The translations under genes and the position numbers were made by a program. The notes beneath the pieces are model-generated. The model had not been told where the DNA came from. It did no database searches and worked only from the letters and a program-made list of their open reading frames with translations. DNA of 64,000 bases from DIGJ01 sp041821315 (lineage in GTDB: Bacteria > Bacillota > Clostridia > Lachnospirales > Lachnospiraceae), in assembly GCA_041821315.1 (NCBI GenBank), contig JBGUEO010000025.1:1-64000 (forward strand). Reading direction: 5' to 3'. This document shows positions 52,836 to 61,821 of the stretch, piece by piece. Every line of letters starts with the position of its first letter. Within the stretch, counting starts at the first letter, position 1.

Positions 52836-53780
52836 ATGGATTTTATTACAATTGGTGAAATGGTAATTGATTTCCTTCCGGGAAAGGAAGCTGGAAGTTA
52901 TATCAGAAATGCAGGTGGTGCACCTGCAAATGTAGCAATAGCAATTGCAAGAAATGGTCTGTCAGCGGGAATGTACTGTAAGTTGGGAAATGATGATTTC
53001 GGTCAATTTTTAATCAAGACGTTGCAGGAAAATGGTGTAACACCATTAGCGCCTGAACTTACAGACGAAGCAACAACGACGATGGCTTTCGTTTCTTTAA
53101 ATGAACAAAATGACAGAAGCTTTACGTTTGCAAGAAAACCAGGCGCAGACATGATGCTGGATAAAAGTGAGATTAAGGAAGAAGATTTGAAAAGCTGTAG
53201 AATTATTCAGGCGGGTTCTTGTTCTTTATCAGCAGGTAAGGCGGTAGAAGCTACCAAGTATGCAATGGCAAAAGCACATGAGCTTGGCAAACTGGTTTGC
53301 TTTGATATTAACTATCGTAATTTGATGTGGAATGACGATAAGGAAGCTTGTACCAAAGAAGTATTATCGATATTGAAATATGTTGATTTCTTAAAACTTT
53401 CAGATGAAGAGATTGATATGGTTGGCGGACATGACAATGTACAAAATATTATGAAGAAATATAATATCGCAGTTGCTGTTCTGACCATGGGTAGCAAGGG
53501 TAGTGAATTGTTCTATGATGCGCAATCTTATATGATTCCTGGATTCACAGTAGATAAGGTTATGGATACAACAGGTGCAGGAGATGCATTCTGGGGTGCA
53601 TTCCTTTCCAATTTACTAAATCACGGTGTCTACTCCGTAGATCAGCTGAATGTAGAACTTCTGAAAAATGCTGTGATATATGGAAATGTAAGCGGCTCGC
53701 TGTCAGTCAGAGAAAAAGGTGCAATTGCATCTCTTCCTACCAGAGAAAAAATAGAGAAATTTTTGCAGGAGATTAAATAA
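52836..53780 (+). CDS. PfkB-family sugar kinase, copy 1
   Basis: The 314-residue protein has the ribokinase-fold signatures: an N-terminal FITIGEMVIDFLPG and NAGGAPANVAIAIARNG, and the C-terminal active-site motif DTTGAGDAFWGAFL near 247 with the catalytic Asp. Overall it is most like fructokinases. It follows the aldolase by 25 bp and precedes the epimerase by 1 bp. It would phosphorylate a ketohexose or its monophosphate; specificity is not readable. Confidence 0.9.
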   Translation: MDFITIGEMVIDFLPGKEAGSYIRNAGGAPANVAIAIARNGLSAGMYCKLGNDDFGQFLIKTLQENGVTPLAPELTDEATTTMAFVSLNEQNDRSFTFARKPGADMMLDKSEIKEEDLKSCRIIQAGSCSLSAGKAVEATKYAMAKAHELGKLVCFDINYRNLMWNDDKEACTKEVLSILKYVDFLKLSDEEIDMVGGHDNVQNIMKKYNIAVAVLTMGSKGSELFYDAQSYMIPGFTVDKVMDTTGAGDAFWGAFLSNLLNHGVYSVDQLNVELLKNAVIYGNVSGSLSVREKGAIASLPTREKIEKFLQEIK

Positions 53781-53781
53781 T

Positions 53782-54501
53782 ATGAACGAAAATGTATGGA
53801 AAAAATTTTGTCACATATCACCATCTATGATAACACTCGATATGTGTAACCTGGAACAGCAATGTAAGGTGGTAGTGGAAGCAGGACTGGAGATGATTCA
53901 TGTGGACATTTTGGATGGATATTTTAGCCCAAGCATGCCACTGGGACTGGATACAGTAAAGCAACTTCGAAAAAAAACCAATTTGGAATTTGAAGCACAT
54001 GTCATGGCAAAAGATCCACAGTTTTTCATTGATGAACTGATTGAAGCAGGTGCTTCACAAATTGTTTTCCATATAGAAACCTGCGACCATGTGGACTGTA
54101 TGCTCAATTATATTCACAGCAAAGGAGTTAGAGCTGGTGTGGCTTTGAAACCAGCTACGCCACTTTACGAATTAGAATATGTTCTCGATAAGTGTGATGC
54201 AGTTCTATTGATGCTAATCAATCCGGGATTTGCGCAGATGAAAGGCGAAGAACAAGCACCATACTCAGCAAGAAAGATTCATGATTTACATGAGATGATT
54301 AAAGCAAGAGGATTAGACACTAAGGTGATTCTGGATGGGCGCGTCTCGCCTGAGACTATTAGAACAAATGGTATGTTAGGAGAAGCAAATATCTTTGTTG
54401 CTGGAAGTACCTGTATTAAGAAGGAAGACCAAGAAGAAAGCCTGAAACAACTGAAAGATATAGAAGATCAGATTAACGGTAACTATGAGGGTACTGAATA
54501 G
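53782..54501 (+). CDS. Ribulose-phosphate 3-epimerase family protein (Rpe/AlsE-like)
   Basis: The 239-residue TIM barrel shows Rpe motifs: SPSMITLDMCNLEQQ at the start, MIHVDILDGYFSPSMPLG near 35 (His/Asp metal ligands), FEAHVMAKDP near 71 and ILDGRVSPETI near 183. Rpe epimerises ribulose-5-phosphate at C3; the AlsE branch acts on allulose-6-phosphate. The departures from housekeeping Rpe (ILDGRV instead of VDGGV) and the location suggest the hexulose version (inference). Confidence 0.88.
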   Translation: MNENVWKKFCHISPSMITLDMCNLEQQCKVVVEAGLEMIHVDILDGYFSPSMPLGLDTVKQLRKKTNLEFEAHVMAKDPQFFIDELIEAGASQIVFHIETCDHVDCMLNYIHSKGVRAGVALKPATPLYELEYVLDKCDAVLLMLINPGFAQMKGEEQAPYSARKIHDLHEMIKARGLDTKVILDGRVSPETIRTNGMLGEANIFVAGSTCIKKEDQEESLKQLKDIEDQINGNYEGTE

Positions 54502-54533
54502 GTACTAATCATTAATGAAAGGAGGTTAGTAAC

Positions 54534-55106
54534 ATGGGATATTATAATGACAATTATAACAGTGCGGTAAAAGAAGTGTTAGCGGAGTTAGATAAAGCAC
54601 TTGGTGCGGTAGAGCAAGAGTCGGTAGAAAAATTTGTGAAAGCGGTACTAGAAGCTGACCAGATATATTTCGTTGGAGTAGGAAGAGTTCTCCTTTCCCT
54701 TCAGGCAATGTGTAAGAGACTTGCACACCTTGGCATTAAGGCACATTATGTTGGAGAAATTACAGAGCCGGCAATCACAGAAAAAGATCTGTTGGTGGTT
54801 GGATCAGGAAGTGGAGGATCCTTATTCCCGTTAGGAATTGCTAAGAAAGCACACGGAATCGGAGCAAAGATTGTTCATATTGGCTCCAATCCAAATAGTG
54901 AGATGAAGGAATTATGCGAATTCATGGTACGCATTCCGGTAAGAACAAAAAATTATCTGGACGATGAGATTGATTCTGCACAGCCTATGACTTCTCTTTT
55001 TGAACAGAGTCTCCTGCTTTTTGGAGATGTGGTAGCAAAGATGCTTATTGATGAACGTAAGATTGATATGAAAAGTCTTTGGAGATATCACGCAAATCTT
55101 GAGTAA
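54534..55106 (+). CDS. SIS-domain 6-phospho-3-hexuloisomerase-like protein
   Basis: The 190-residue single SIS domain matches HxlB/YckF proteins in length and sequence: YFVGVGRVLLSLQAMCKRLAHLG, then VVGSGSGGSLFPLGIAKKA. HxlB converts D-arabino-3-hexulose-6-phosphate to fructose-6-phosphate. Its usual partner, the formaldehyde-fixing synthase HxlA, is absent, so the substrate may come from the adjacent epimerase-like enzymes. ATG follows GAAAGGAGG. Confidence 0.85.
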   Translation: MGYYNDNYNSAVKEVLAELDKALGAVEQESVEKFVKAVLEADQIYFVGVGRVLLSLQAMCKRLAHLGIKAHYVGEITEPAITEKDLLVVGSGSGGSLFPLGIAKKAHGIGAKIVHIGSNPNSEMKELCEFMVRIPVRTKNYLDDEIDSAQPMTSLFEQSLLLFGDVVAKMLIDERKIDMKSLWRYHANLE

Positions 55107-55129
55107 TCAAAGGACAGAAGGTGATAGCT

Positions 55130-56188
55130 ATGAATAAGAATTTAATGAAATATTGTGGAAGCATTCAGCAGTTGGTTTATGCAAGACCACTTATTTATAA
55201 AGAGGGACGTGCCCAACATCTGAACGCAATCGAAGCAAAATGCGGAGATATTTCTTTTCATTTGGCAGCAGACAAAGCACTAGATATTACAGACTTTTCC
55301 TATAAAGGAATGAATATGACCTTTCTGGCAAAACCGGGACTGGAAGGGAGAAACCAGTATGACACCAATGGAGAAGAAGCACTTAGAAGTATTATGGGAG
55401 GTCTGTTCTTTACCTGTGGTCTGGAAAATATCTGTGCACCATGCACGATAGAAGGAAAAGATTATCCAATGCACGGAAGAATGCGTACAACTCCGGCAGA
55501 ACATGTAAGTACAGACGTGGTAAGTGAAGGCGATATGTGTAAACTGATTATTTCGGGAGAGATGCGAGAAGCTGAGTTGTTCGGTGAAAATATGGTACTT
55601 CGTAGAAGAATAGAGAGTGTTCTCGGTGAAAATAGTATTACGATAACTGACGAGATTGAGAATCAGGCATTTCGAACGGAACCTCTGATGCTACTGTATC
55701 ACTGCAATATGGGTTATCCATTCCTTAATGAACATTGTCAGTTGTATGTTCCAACCCAAAAGGTAACAGGTAGAGAACCATTCTCTGTTGAACAGGAAGA
55801 ACGTTGGAGCAGGATGGAAACGCCAATGGATAATGAAGGAGAATATGTATTTATTCACGATATGCAGTCTGATGAAAATCTGGATACGATTGTATTGGTG
55901 GCAAACCATGAGCTAAACATTGGACTTACAATTGAATTTAATCAGAAGAATCTTCCATACTTCATGGAGTGGAAATCTATGGCCGCTGGAGATTATGTTC
56001 TGGGACTTGAACCCTCTAATTCCAGTGTATACGGCAAGTTACATCACATTGAAAATAACAGCGTACATTATCTCCAGCCATTTGAGAAAGAAACAAACAT
56101 ATTGAAGTTCTCTGTGATTGAAGGCAAAGAGGAGATTGGAAAAGCTATTAATAAAATAAATATGATAAAAGGACAAAAGGAGAATTAG
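55130..56188 (+). CDS. Aldose-1-epimerase-like protein (DUF4432)
   Basis: ATG 55130 (MNKNLMKYCGSIQQLVYA) follows AAGGTGATAGCT; a GTG at 55121 is in frame but overlaps that site. The 352-residue protein is a galactose-mutarotase-like beta sandwich of the DUF4432 type, with FTCGLENICAPC near 107, YPMHGRM near 127 with a conserved His, and LLYHCNMGYPFLNE near 198. Family members are thought to handle anomers or carbohydrates near sugar isomerases. It precedes the lyxose isomerase-like gene by 3 bp. Confidence 0.82.
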   Translation: MNKNLMKYCGSIQQLVYARPLIYKEGRAQHLNAIEAKCGDISFHLAADKALDITDFSYKGMNMTFLAKPGLEGRNQYDTNGEEALRSIMGGLFFTCGLENICAPCTIEGKDYPMHGRMRTTPAEHVSTDVVSEGDMCKLIISGEMREAELFGENMVLRRRIESVLGENSITITDEIENQAFRTEPLMLLYHCNMGYPFLNEHCQLYVPTQKVTGREPFSVEQEERWSRMETPMDNEGEYVFIHDMQSDENLDTIVLVANHELNIGLTIEFNQKNLPYFMEWKSMAAGDYVLGLEPSNSSVYGKLHHIENNSVHYLQPFEKETNILKFSVIEGKEEIGKAINKINMIKGQKEN

Positions 56189-56191
56189 TCA

Positions 56192-56878
56192 ATGAAAAGA
56201 TCTGAAATCAATGCAGTAATCAAAAAGTTTGAGGCATTGCTGAACGAGTACAAGTTTGCTCTTCCACCATACCTGGACTTTACCCCAAAAGATTGGGAAA
56301 TGAAAGGTCAAGAATATGATGAAATCCGTGACAATGCCCTTGGTTGGGATGTGACTGATTATGGAGAGGGACATTTCGATACACTTGGACTAGCCCTTAT
56401 AACAATCAGAAATGGTAATGTACATAATCCAAAGTATAAAAAGATTTATGCGGAAAAGATAATGATGTGTGATTCAGGTCAAGTGTCACCAATGCATTAT
56501 CACAAGAACAAAATGGAAGACATCATCAACCGTGGAGGAAATGATATTATTTTCACTTTCTATAATACAAATCCAGAGACAGGCAAATATCTTGATACAG
56601 AAGTTCTGATTTGCCAGGATGGTAGACAATATATTTTGCCAGCAGGTAGCAATGTTATTCTTCACAGAGGTGAGAGTATGACTCTATATCCATATCTCGC
56701 ACATGAGTTCATTATTCCAGACGGTGGTCCAGTTCTAATTGGTGAAGTATCTATGACAAACGATGACAATACAGATAATTTTTTTAAAGAGCCACTGGGA
56801 AGATATCCTACAGTAGAAGAAGATGAACCAGCCTACAGACTGCTTTGCAATGAGTATCCCAATCCAGCAGTGGTATAA
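56192..56878 (+). CDS. D-lyxose/D-mannose isomerase (cupin)
   Basis: The 228-residue cupin matches the D-lyxose ketol-isomerase family (PF07385 type). Metal-binding residues appear in VSPMHYHKNKMEDIINRGG near 103 and LAHEFIIP near 171. These enzymes interconvert D-lyxose with D-xylulose and D-mannose with D-fructose, using Mn. In this operon it would turn an imported aldose into a ketose for the PfkB kinases. AAAAGGAGAA precedes the ATG. Confidence 0.88.
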   Translation: MKRSEINAVIKKFEALLNEYKFALPPYLDFTPKDWEMKGQEYDEIRDNALGWDVTDYGEGHFDTLGLALITIRNGNVHNPKYKKIYAEKIMMCDSGQVSPMHYHKNKMEDIINRGGNDIIFTFYNTNPETGKYLDTEVLICQDGRQYILPAGSNVILHRGESMTLYPYLAHEFIIPDGGPVLIGEVSMTNDDNTDNFFKEPLGRYPTVEEDEPAYRLLCNEYPNPAVV

Positions 56879-56941
56879 AATTTCAACTTAAAAGCAACGT
56901 GTTTAATCACGTTAGCATATAAAAAAATGGGAGGAAACAAA

Positions 56942-57997
56942 ATGAAGAAAAAAGTATTATCAGTATTAATGGCAACTGTAATGGTTGCATCTTTGACAGC
57001 ATGTGGAAGTAAAGCTACTACAACACAGGAGACTACAGAGGCAGCTCCAGCAACAACAGATGCAACAGCAAAAGAAACTCCAGCAGCAGAAGCAACGGGT
57101 GAGATAAAAACGCTTTCTGATTTAAAACTTGCTTTTATCGTTGGTACAGAAAACGATGCATTCTACCAAAGTGTAGAAGCTGGTATCACAGCAGAGTGTG
57201 AAAAACGTGGAATTCCTGCTCCAACATTGGCAGATCAGCAGCTTGATGGATCGATTGCTACAGACCTTATTAACAACTATGTGGCAGCAGGTTATGATGC
57301 AATTGCTCTTTCTGCTAATGATCCAGCAGGTACGGTTCCAGCATTACAGGCAGCTAACGCTGAAGGCGTAAAAATCTTCACATTTGACTGTACACTTGAT
57401 GATGATTATATTGATCAGTACATTTCATTTGTAGGATCTAACAACAAAGCTGGTGGTGTTGTAGCTGGTCAATATGTTGCAGAACATGCTCCGGATGGAT
57501 CTAAGGTTGGATGTATTACATACGCATCGGCTCAGTCTACACAAGATCGTCAGGCTGGTTTTGAAGAAACAATCCAATCTGCTATCGATGGCGGAAAAGA
57601 TCTTACTTTGATCGGATCTATGGATGCTGATAATGATCAGTCTAAAGCAGCTGATATTATGCAGAACTGGATAACACAGTATGGTGATGAGCTTTCTTAT
57701 ATATTCGTTGTAGGTGATCCAACTGGTTACGGTGCACTATCTTCCATCCAATCAGCAGGTTCTAGTACAAAGATTGTTGGTTTTGATGCAGGTCAGACTG
57801 CATGTGAATATATCGCAGATCCAGAAATTAGTAAAATATGGGAAGCCGAAGTTGCTCAGGATCCAGAAGGAATTGGCGCTGGTATCGTTGATAAGATGGC
57901 TGAATATTTCCAGACAGGTGCTGTAACTGGTGATCAGAAAGACCTTATCGAGTGTAAACTTGTAACGGCTGAGAATGTTGCAGATTACCTCAAATAA
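56942..57997 (+). CDS. Ribose-type ABC sugar-binding lipoprotein
   Basis: ATG 56942 follows GGGAGGAAACAA; the in-frame ATG at 56927 overlaps that site. The 351-residue precursor has a lipobox in SLTAC (Cys21), an Ala/Thr-rich linker and a type 1 periplasmic-binding fold (LAFIVGTENDAFYQSVEAG, then AIALSANDPAGTVPALQAAN). It captures a monosaccharide outside the cell for the adjacent ABC importer. A terminator-like hairpin follows. Confidence 0.92.
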   Translation: MKKKVLSVLMATVMVASLTACGSKATTTQETTEAAPATTDATAKETPAAEATGEIKTLSDLKLAFIVGTENDAFYQSVEAGITAECEKRGIPAPTLADQQLDGSIATDLINNYVAAGYDAIALSANDPAGTVPALQAANAEGVKIFTFDCTLDDDYIDQYISFVGSNNKAGGVVAGQYVAEHAPDGSKVGCITYASAQSTQDRQAGFEETIQSAIDGGKDLTLIGSMDADNDQSKAADIMQNWITQYGDELSYIFVVGDPTGYGALSSIQSAGSSTKIVGFDAGQTACEYIADPEISKIWEAEVAQDPEGIGAGIVDKMAEYFQTGAVTGDQKDLIECKLVTAENVADYLK

Positions 57998-58036
57998 TTA
58001 CTACAAGCATAGAGGATAAATATATTGTATCGGTCT

Positions 58037-58072
58037 AAGGTGCCCAGATCAGATGGCCTGGGCACCTTTTTA
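58037..58072 (+). terminator. Attenuator-like terminator between binding protein and ATPase genes
   Basis: AAGGTGCCCAG (58037-58047) pairs with CTGGGCACCTT (58058-58068) and is followed by TTTTA. Partial termination here would give more binding protein than ATPase and permease. Confidence 0.85.
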
Positions 58073-58096
58073 AAAAGATGAAATGGAGGAGCAAGT

Positions 58097-59587
58097 ATGG
58101 AACCGTTCTTACAAGTAAAGAATATCTCAAAAGAATTTCCGGGTGTAAAAGCACTGGAGGATATCAGTATTGACTTTTATCCTGGTGAATGCCATGCACT
58201 AGTTGGTGAAAACGGTGCCGGAAAATCCACTTTGATCAAGATAATTGCTTCGATTTACAAACCTACAAGCGGTGAAGTGCTTTTGGACGGAAAAGTATGT
58301 AATTTCAAAAACCCCAAAGATGCGCTGGATTCAGGTATTGCGGTTATTGAGCAAGAAACAGCTATCGCACCACATCTTACTGTAGCCGAGAACATATACC
58401 TTGGTTGTGAACCTAGAAAAGCAAAAGGGATACTCGACCGTAAGAAAATGGAGTCTGATGCCCAGGAAGTACTGAGCGAAATGGGACTTGAAATCGACGC
58501 TCATACACTATGCGCTACGCTGTCAGCAGCTCAACTGCAGTTGGTAGAAATCGCAAAGGTTATTTCTAAACATGCAAAAGTAGTAGTTCTTGATGAACCA
58601 ACATCATCACTCTCTGAGAAAGAGATTGATTCTCTTTTTAAACAGGTACGTAAGATGAAAGCTGCAAATACAACTATGATTTATGTAACCCACCGTATGG
58701 CGGAGCTACCAATTATATGTGAGAAATGTTCCATTTTTCGAGATGGTTCTAAAGTTGCAGAATATAAAGTAAACGAGGTAAGTGAACAGGCAATTGTAAA
58801 CAGTATGGTTGGCCGTGAACTTGGAGCTTATGTTAAACCTAAACATACTGCGAAGGAAGAAGTTCTTCGCGTTGAGAAACTTTGTCAGCAAGGCGTATTT
58901 GAAAATGTCGGTTTCCATGCTAATGCTGGTGAGATTGTAGCATTCTCCGGATTAGTAGGAGCTGGACGTACAGAAGTCATGGAAGCAATCTTTGGTGCAA
59001 CAAAAATTACATCCGGTAAAGTATTTTTGTATGGCGAGGAAGTACATATTAAGAATCCCAAAGATGCTATTCGTAGAAAAGTCGGATTTGCTACAGAAGA
59101 CCGTCGTCGTACGGGCCTTCTTCTTACGAAGAGCATTGAGGAAAATATCGCTCTTCCAAACCTTCCTTTTCACGCAAAGAATGGTTTTGTAAATATACCA
59201 TGGGAAAAGGAAACTAGTGATGAGTACATGGAAAAAATGAAGATTAAAGCACCGAGTATTAAGGCGCTTTGTAGAAATCTTTCTGGTGGTAATCAGCAGA
59301 AGGTTATCCTTTCTAAATGGTTGGCAGCTGGTGTAAGATTGTTGATTCTTGATGAACCAACAAAAGGTATTGACGTGAATGCAAGAGCTGAATTTTATGC
59401 TTTGATGAATCGATTCGTTGAAGACGGTGGATGTATTGTTATGGTGTCTTCGGATATGCCAGAGATTATTAAGGTAGCGGATAGAGCTTATGTTATGTCA
59501 GAAGGTCGCCAGACTGGTGAATTAAGTCGTCAAGAGATTACTGAGTTGAATTTGATTTCTCTTGCAAGCCCTGTTTCAGAAGAATGA
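58097..59587 (+). CDS. Sugar ABC transporter ATPase (RbsA-type, duplicated)
   Basis: The 496-residue protein has two ABC domains. The first has Walker A GENGAGKS near 36, a weak signature (LSAAQLQLVEIAK) and Walker B VVLDEPTSSLS. The second has a non-canonical Walker A (GLVGAGRTEV near 278), signature LSGGNQQKVILSKWL near 395 and Walker B LILDEPTKGID. This asymmetry is normal for RbsA/MglA proteins. It powers import with the binding protein and the permease. The MITE copy sits directly after its stop codon. Confidence 0.93.
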   Translation: MEPFLQVKNISKEFPGVKALEDISIDFYPGECHALVGENGAGKSTLIKIIASIYKPTSGEVLLDGKVCNFKNPKDALDSGIAVIEQETAIAPHLTVAENIYLGCEPRKAKGILDRKKMESDAQEVLSEMGLEIDAHTLCATLSAAQLQLVEIAKVISKHAKVVVLDEPTSSLSEKEIDSLFKQVRKMKAANTTMIYVTHRMAELPIICEKCSIFRDGSKVAEYKVNEVSEQAIVNSMVGRELGAYVKPKHTAKEEVLRVEKLCQQGVFENVGFHANAGEIVAFSGLVGAGRTEVMEAIFGATKITSGKVFLYGEEVHIKNPKDAIRRKVGFATEDRRRTGLLLTKSIEENIALPNLPFHAKNGFVNIPWEKETSDEYMEKMKIKAPSIKALCRNLSGGNQQKVILSKWLAAGVRLLILDEPTKGIDVNARAEFYALMNRFVEDGGCIVMVSSDMPEIIKVADRAYVMSEGRQTGELSRQEITELNLISLASPVSEE

Positions 59588-59589
59588 TA

Positions 59590-59721
59590 GTAACTATTCA
59601 GAATCCACTAATGCGAGGTGCTTTGCAGAGCAAAATCCCGAGTTTTATAGCGCTAAAATGCAATTTTCTTGCATTTTATGTGCATCGCGTAGCGGTAACT
59701 AGGAAGGTACTGAATAGTTAC
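59590..59721 (-). mobile_element. MITE-like element, copy 2 (GTAACTATTCAG ends)
   Basis: The 132 bp element starts GTAACTATTCAG and ends CTGAATAGTTAC, a perfect 12 bp terminal inverted repeat. Its reverse complement aligns over its whole length with copy 1 at 26590, most bases being identical. Flanks GAATGATA and GAAGAATA agree at six of eight positions, like an eroded 8 bp target duplication. It starts 2 bp after the ATPase stop, between two subunits of one importer. Confidence 0.8.
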
Positions 59722-59789
59722 GAAGAATACCTAACTTAATATCAGAGTAAACCATTACAAATATGGATGTATGAAGAGAGGAATAAAAA

Positions 59790-60776
59790 ATGAAAAAAAG
59801 TAATATTAAACAGTTGATCACTGATAATATTGTTATTGTGGTACTAATCCTTCTTGTGATCGGGTTTTCAATTGGTAACGCAACATTCTTGAAACCTGCG
59901 AATATTATAAACCTGTTTGGACAGATGTGTCTGAATGCAATCTTGGCAACAGGTCTTACATATGTAATTATTCTTGGCGGTATCGATATCAGCGTTGGTT
60001 CCTCTATGGCTATCACGGGTATCCTTGCAGCACAGGTGGTTCTAGCACTTGACGTACAGTCGACACCTGCAATTATTGTAATTCAGGTTGTTGTGGGTAT
60101 TGTTGGCGGTGCAATCATTGGCTTATTTATTGGCTGGTTGGTCGCATACAGACGTCTGGTACCTATGATTTGTACTCTTGCCCTGATGCAGGCTTTTCGT
60201 GGATTAGCTTACATCATCTCAGGTGGTGGTCCTGTATATGGACTCCCAAAAGGATTTGCGTTACTTGGTTCGGGTCGTCTGATTAAGACAGAAAACTTTA
60301 AAATGGGAATTATCCCATGTATCGTTATTTTTACAATAATTGTTGTTATAATCTTTCACATTATTTTGACCAAGACAGTATTTGGTCGCCACGTATTTGC
60401 GGTTGGTTCTAACACAAATGTAGCTCATTTGTGTGGTATTGATACAAAAATGGTTACTTTGAAAAGTCATACAATTTGTGGTATTACAGCTGGTCTTGCT
60501 GGTGTAGTTGCTGCTTCAAAGGTTAATAACGGGCATCCTGCAACTGGTGATGGTTATGAAATGTTCGCCATCGCAGCAACAGTTCTTGGCGGAACTTCTC
60601 TGGCGGGCGGTTCAGGCTCTGTAGCAAGAGCAATGTTTGGTTGTGCAATCATCGCAGTTATCAACAATGGTATGACGTTGATGGAAATCTCCGCCTATTG
60701 GCAAAAAGTCGTAATTGGCTCAATCATCATTTTGGCTGTAATGCTTGATATGGCTCAAAAAGGAAAGTCTGAATAG
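59790..60776 (+). CDS. Sugar ABC transporter permease (RbsC-type)
   Basis: The 328-residue membrane protein has 8-10 helices and RbsC landmarks: LILGGIDISVGSSMAITGI near 65, GLFIGWLVAYRRLVPMICTLALM near 110 and TVLGGTSLAGGSGSVARAMFG near 262. It forms the channel of the importer with the ATPase at 58097. GAGAGGAATAAAA precedes the ATG. The insertion of the MITE between ATPase and permease has left both reading frames whole. Confidence 0.92.
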   Translation: MKKSNIKQLITDNIVIVVLILLVIGFSIGNATFLKPANIINLFGQMCLNAILATGLTYVIILGGIDISVGSSMAITGILAAQVVLALDVQSTPAIIVIQVVVGIVGGAIIGLFIGWLVAYRRLVPMICTLALMQAFRGLAYIISGGGPVYGLPKGFALLGSGRLIKTENFKMGIIPCIVIFTIIVVIIFHIILTKTVFGRHVFAVGSNTNVAHLCGIDTKMVTLKSHTICGITAGLAGVVAASKVNNGHPATGDGYEMFAIAATVLGGTSLAGGSGSVARAMFGCAIIAVINNGMTLMEISAYWQKVVIGSIIILAVMLDMAQKGKSE

Positions 60777-60800
60777 AAAATAAATAGGGTGATGAACGAC

Positions 60801-61769
60801 ATGAAATATTTTTTAATTATTGATATAGGTGGAACAAAGACCACCGCAGTTGTTTTTAATAATCAGGGTGAGCCAATAACAGACTTTAAGGTCAAAAAAT
60901 CAAGAACTTACGAAGGTCAAGATATAGTCTTCCAGAATACCATTGAGCTTGCATATGAAGTTTTGAAAGCAGCAGGAAAGACAAAGGAAGATATTTCGGG
61001 TATTGGTGTTGCTGCACCGGGTCCACTTGATTATAGAACAGGTTTGATCATTGATGTTCCTATGATGGGATGGAAAAACTTTCCGCTTGGCGATCGCCTT
61101 AGAGAAGAGTTCGGCGTTCCTGTCTATGTAGAAAATGATGGAAATCTTGGTGCTCTTGCTGAAGCTAATGTTGGTGTTGCCAAGGGAGAGAATGTTGTTT
61201 TATATCAGACCATCAGTACCGGTTGTGGTGGCGGTATTGCAATTGATGGAAAAATATTCCACGGTCGAAACGGATTCGCTGGAGAATTTGGTCATGTTTC
61301 TATAAACTTTGCAGGTCCAAAGTGTGGTTGTGGTGGAAGTGGCTGCTTTGAGGTTTATGCATCTGGGTCGGCTATCAATAGTCGAATGAAAAGAGATATC
61401 AAGAGTGGTATCAAATCAATGGCATTTGAGTCTATTGGTTATAATTTACAAAAAGTAAATGGAAAGATTTTAGGTGATGCAGCAGAGAAAGGTGATTCAT
61501 ATGCGATTTCCATGCTACAGCAGGAAGGTTACTACATTGGAGTCGGTTTAGCCAATTTGATCAATTTGTTTGATCCAGATGTTATTGTTCTGGCAGGCGG
61601 AATGGTTAAGACGGATCAATACTTCTGGTATACCATGATGAACGAGATTCAAAGACATGCCTGTTTCCAGTTCGATGAAGATAGAATACGAATTTCACAG
61701 TTGAATGATGAGGTAGTAGCTTATGGCGCGTACGTTATGGTGAAGGCGGCATTGGACGAAGGACGGTAG
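60801..61769 (+). CDS. ROK-family sugar kinase
   Basis: ATG 60801 (MKYFLIIDIGGTKTTAV) follows AGGGTGATGAACGAC; GTG 60789 and ATG 60792 are in frame but overlap the ribosome binding site. The 322-residue protein has the ATP-binding DIGGTKT, VENDGNLGALAEA, the GxGCGGGI turn, GHVSINF and the zinc motif CGCGGSGCFEVYASG. No HTH is present, so it is an enzyme (glucokinase, allokinase, mannokinase type) rather than a repressor. Confidence 0.88.
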   Translation: MKYFLIIDIGGTKTTAVVFNNQGEPITDFKVKKSRTYEGQDIVFQNTIELAYEVLKAAGKTKEDISGIGVAAPGPLDYRTGLIIDVPMMGWKNFPLGDRLREEFGVPVYVENDGNLGALAEANVGVAKGENVVLYQTISTGCGGGIAIDGKIFHGRNGFAGEFGHVSINFAGPKCGCGGSGCFEVYASGSAINSRMKRDIKSGIKSMAFESIGYNLQKVNGKILGDAAEKGDSYAISMLQQEGYYIGVGLANLINLFDPDVIVLAGGMVKTDQYFWYTMMNEIQRHACFQFDEDRIRISQLNDEVVAYGAYVMVKAALDEGR

Positions 61770-61821
61770 AATACGACCGGAACAATGATGATATAAATTG
61801 TAAATAAAAAGGAGAAATGAC

